DNA of 64,000 nt from Pseudomonadaceae bacterium (GTDB taxonomy: Bacteria > Pseudomonadota > Gammaproteobacteria > Pseudomonadales > Pseudomonadaceae), in the NCBI GenBank assembly GCA_900766265.1, contig CAAFUS010000017.1, positions 62,001-126,000 on the forward strand, read 5' to 3'. This document shows, one piece after another, positions 61,902 to 64,000 of this stretch; position 1 is the first letter of the stretch; every line of letters starts with the position of its first letter. Position numbers and translations under genes: made by a program. The notes below the pieces were generated by a model. That model was not told the DNA's origin. It worked only from the letters and a program-made list of their open reading frames with translations, and made no database searches.

Positions 61902-62523
61902 TCATGAGCGCTCATTCCTTCGGACGCCAAACGGGCTGGCGCTAATCTGGCTCTGTTCTGCCAGTTCGTCGTCGGAGAGCACCTTGGCGATGGGGCGGCC
62001 TTGGGCGTCCACGCCGTTGTACAGTGCCTCGCTGTCCGCGCCGACGAGGATCTCGGCCTTGTTGCTGCCCACGCCGACCTGGATGCCGGGGGTGAGCATG
62101 GCCCCTTCGGCGGCCTGGGCCTTGAGGGTGATGTCGCCGGACTTGAACGCATCGGTGTTGGTGTGCGCGTAGAGCTTGGCGCCGTCGCCCAGCGCGATGG
62201 TCGGCGCCTCGAGGGTGATAATGCCGGAGTCGCCGATGGACACCGCGTCGCGGTGCTCGGTCTGGCTGGCGCTCTGGTAGTTGGCGATGTCGCGGGTGGA
62301 GATCATCACGCCATCGGCGAGGTCGATGCGCTTGGAGGCCCGCAGGGTGTAGTTGGTCCCGCCCAGGCGCTGGTCCTGGCTGACCAGGATCTCTTCCGGG
62401 TCGATCAGCACGTGGCCGGCGGCGCCGCCCTTGCCGGCGCTGGCCTCAAGGCTTCCGCCCCAAGGTGACGGTCTTGTCGGCCGACAACTCGACGAAGCCG
62501 CCGTCGCCGGTTTGGCGCGGCGT
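61902..62523 (-). pseudogene. Remnant of a filamentous-haemagglutinin-like (TpsA) adhesin
   Basis: An internal fragment of a large secreted beta-helix protein. Reading from 62523 down, one frame gives GDGGFVELSADKTVTLG; after a +1 insertion near 62457 the next gives GGSLEASAGKGGAAGHVLIDPEEI and runs to a stop at 61902. The GGFVELS...GxxLIDPEEI pattern is the usual repeat transition of haemagglutinin-type exoproteins. Both ends of the protein, including the secretion domain, are missing. The stretch from MLIDPEEI (62411) could be read as a 169-codon frame, but it has no domain of its own. Confidence 0.75.
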
Positions 62524-62527
62524 GTAA

Positions 62528-62971
62528 GACGAGCTGACCGGCCGTGGCTACCGGGTCACGATCGTCCAGAACCCGCTCACTTCGCTTGCCGACGATGTCG
62601 CCGTGACGAAACGGATTCTCGACCGCCTAGACGGACCGACCCTGCTGGTGGGGCATCCTACGGCGGCACGGTGACCACCGAGGCTGGTGTGGATCCCGAA
62701 GGTCGCCGGGCTGGTGTACGTCTCGGCCCTGGCCTAGGACGTTGGGGAGTCGACGGGATCGCAGTTCAAGGACATCCCGTCTCCGCCGGAATTCGTCATC
62801 GAAACCTAGGAAGATGGCTTCGGTTTCGTTGACCTCGAGCAGTTCCGGGCCGGCTTCGCGGGCGACACCAGTGAGGCGAACGCCGCCTTCCTGCGCGACT
62901 CGCAGGTGCCGATCAACATGGCGATCTTCGTTACCCAAGTCATTCAGGCCGCCTGGAAGAGCAAGCCGAGC
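62528..62971 (+). pseudogene. Degraded alpha/beta hydrolase gene (5' part)
   Basis: Joined frames read DELTGRGYRVTIVQNPLTSL..., ILDRLDGPTLLVGH, then YGGTVTTEAGVDP, KVAGLVYVSALA, DVGESTG and onward. A 1-nt loss at the GHS motif (near 62656) destroys the nucleophile, an extra base lies near 62701, and in-frame TAG codons occur at 62735-62737 and 62807-62809. The N-terminal start and the C-terminal third are absent. The 3' end passes directly into an HxlR remnant. Confidence 0.8.
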
Positions 62972-63203
62972 CAACGCTTCTCCGACCTAGAAGGCTGATC
63001 CCCGGTATTTCCCAAAAATGCTGGCGCAACAACTGCGCCAGCTGGGCCGACGACATCGCCTCGCGCACCGTCTATCCCCAGGTCCCGCCGCAGGTCGAGT
63101 ACCGCTTGACGGCCTGGGGCAGGACCTAGGCCCGGCGCTGGATGCGCTGTTGAAATGGACTGAGCAGCGCGACGCGTTGCAGGGCGATTCCTGGCGGCGT
63201 TAG
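62972..63203 (+). pseudogene. HxlR-family regulator remnant fused to the hydrolase remnant
   Basis: Reading with frame corrections gives QRFSDLEG, IPGISQK, MLAQQLRQL, ADDIASRTVYPQVPPQVEYRL, then WG and LGPALDALLKW, which is the winged-helix half of an HxlR regulator. Single-base losses lie near 62995, in the A-run before 63018 and near 63047, and another indel lies near 63120. The N-terminal part is missing, so no functional protein can be made. Confidence 0.75.
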
Positions 63204-63309
63204 GGCGTTGCGTTTGACTGGATGCGTACGGGCGGCACTAGGCGCGCAAGCAAGGACACAACCATGAGGGCGGAGCCGAGCGGCTTCGAAGCGCCCAAGG
63301 GCTGAAAAC

Positions 63310-63338
63310 GAAAAAGGCCCGCATTTCTGCGAGCCTTT
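63310..63338 (-). terminator. Intrinsic terminator of tRNA-Thr
   Basis: On the minus strand a 10-bp stem AAGGCTCGCA/TGCGGGCCTT (one T.G pair) with a GAAA tetraloop is followed by five T residues, about 9 nt after the tRNA 3' end. Confidence 0.9.
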
Positions 63339-63346
63339 TCAATTCG

Positions 63347-63422
<76 letters not shown>

Positions 63423-63514
63423 ATGAAGGGTCGCCATTATATTCATTGCGCGGGGCTAGTAAACCGTTGATTGATGGGATTTGCTGGCTTCTTCGTTATG
63501 CGTCGAATCGGTGT

Positions 63515-64000
63515 TCAGGGGCGCTCTGCGAGCAGTAGCAGGTTTCTAGGGGTCAGGCTGGGTGGGCAGAAGGTGCCGAGACGGACGCGGTAGCCGCTTT
63601 CTTCGAGCCGCAGCGCGCGGTCGAGTAGCAGCCAGAGTTCGAGGGGACGACGAAACAGGTTTCGCACCGTTTCGAGGTTGCGCACCTGGGCCAGGCGCTG
63701 CCAGCCGGCGTGTTCCAGTGCGTTCCAATCCTGTTCTTCCACATCGCCCAGGCCTTTGAGCGAGGCGAGGTCGCGGCAGTATTGCGCGAAGGGCTTGCGC
63801 AGCCAGGCGCTGGGCAGCGATGGCGTCGGCAGGTAGCTGTTGTGGCGCAGCCGGCGTTGCAGGAGGTCGAAGCCGAGCCGCCAGGCCATCGACTGGTTGC
63901 GGTTGCGCCGCTCTCGGGCCCCGGCCGTGACGGCTTCGCTGAGCGGGAGGCCAAGATCGTCGCGGCTTAAGGTCAGCGCAGACCGGCGAGCGGCTTGGGA
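63515..64000 (-). CDS. Unrecognised protein, C-terminal part (runs off right edge)
   Basis: The frame is open from base 64000 down to the TGA at 63515-63517, giving the last 161 residues; the start lies beyond the window. It is rich in Leu, Arg and Trp, with HNSYLPTPSLPSAWLRKPFA and a C-terminal PRNLLLLAE. That ending slightly resembles some SAM-dependent methyltransferases, but no cofactor motif is visible here. An ATG at 63889 inside the frame is probably not the start because matching coding composition continues upstream. Confidence 0.65.
   Translation of the reverse strand, partial: SQAARRSALTLSRDDLGLPLSEAVTAGARERRNRNQSMAWRLGFDLLQRRLRHNSYLPTPSLPSAWLRKPFAQYCRDLASLKGLGDVEEQDWNALEHAGWQRLAQVRNLETVRNLFRRPLELWLLLDRALRLEESGYRVRLGTFCPPSLTPRNLLLLAERP

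Overview
The window is high-GC DNA of a Pseudomonas-type gammaproteobacterium, possibly of the stutzeri group. The assignment rests on a co-located agu/spu polyamine locus, a neighbouring dctPQM-dctBD-rml block, a MucD-type protease, an OprD-family porin and REP-like GTAGGGTGGA hairpins. Coding density is high. Long antisense reading frames are GC-driven shadows.

1-18.8 kb, polyamine region. An aguA-aguB pair (agmatine to putrescine) lies beside a TetR regulator with an operator-like dyad in front of aguB. Next come a DeoR-family regulator, a small membrane protein, a bacteriophytochrome hybrid kinase, a thioredoxin-fold protein and a zinc-ribbon protein. Then follow a gamma-glutamylpolyamine synthetase (spuI-like) and, divergently, spuA-spuB-spuC-spuD-spuE-spuF-spuG-spuH. 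Together these import putrescine and spermidine and degrade putrescine by gamma-glutamylation or transamination.

18.8-25.4 kb. A thioredoxin-like membrane protein, an alpha/beta hydrolase, a DUF2059 protein and a 2OG-Fe(II) oxygenase precede a TRAP C4-dicarboxylate transporter (dctPQM). A canonical sigma-54 promoter lies upstream of dctP. 25.4-32.1 kb: dctB-dctD, the matching two-component system, then the four dTDP-rhamnose genes in the order rmlB-A-C-D, each overlapping the next by 4 nt.

32.2-36.6 kb: yceH, then a four-gene MCE/Mla-type lipid ABC transporter (STAS-permease, ATPase, MCE protein, lipoprotein).

36.6-49 kb, accessory catabolic island. An OprD-type porin and a second TRAP transporter on the minus strand face a plus-strand run of an SDR, an APH-fold kinase, a SurE phosphatase, an acyl-CoA ligase, an AraC regulator, a second SDR and a thiolase. 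The layout suggests uptake, CoA activation and beta-oxidation-like cleavage of an unidentified carboxylic acid. A kinase and a phosphatase in one translationally coupled unit is the most unusual feature of the window.

49-58.5 kb: a DoxX-family protein, a large secreted DUF6351-type hydrolase, a lipoprotein hydrolase, a MepA-type endopeptidase, a small exported protein, DNA polymerase II and a MucD/DegP protease. 58.5-64 kb: an orphan MetQ-like binding protein with a Cys/Met PLP enzyme behind an AT-rich control region, an SDR, then a gene graveyard (haemagglutinin remnant; alpha/beta hydrolase fused to an HxlR remnant), tRNA-Thr(UGU) with its terminator, and the C-terminal part of an unrecognised protein.
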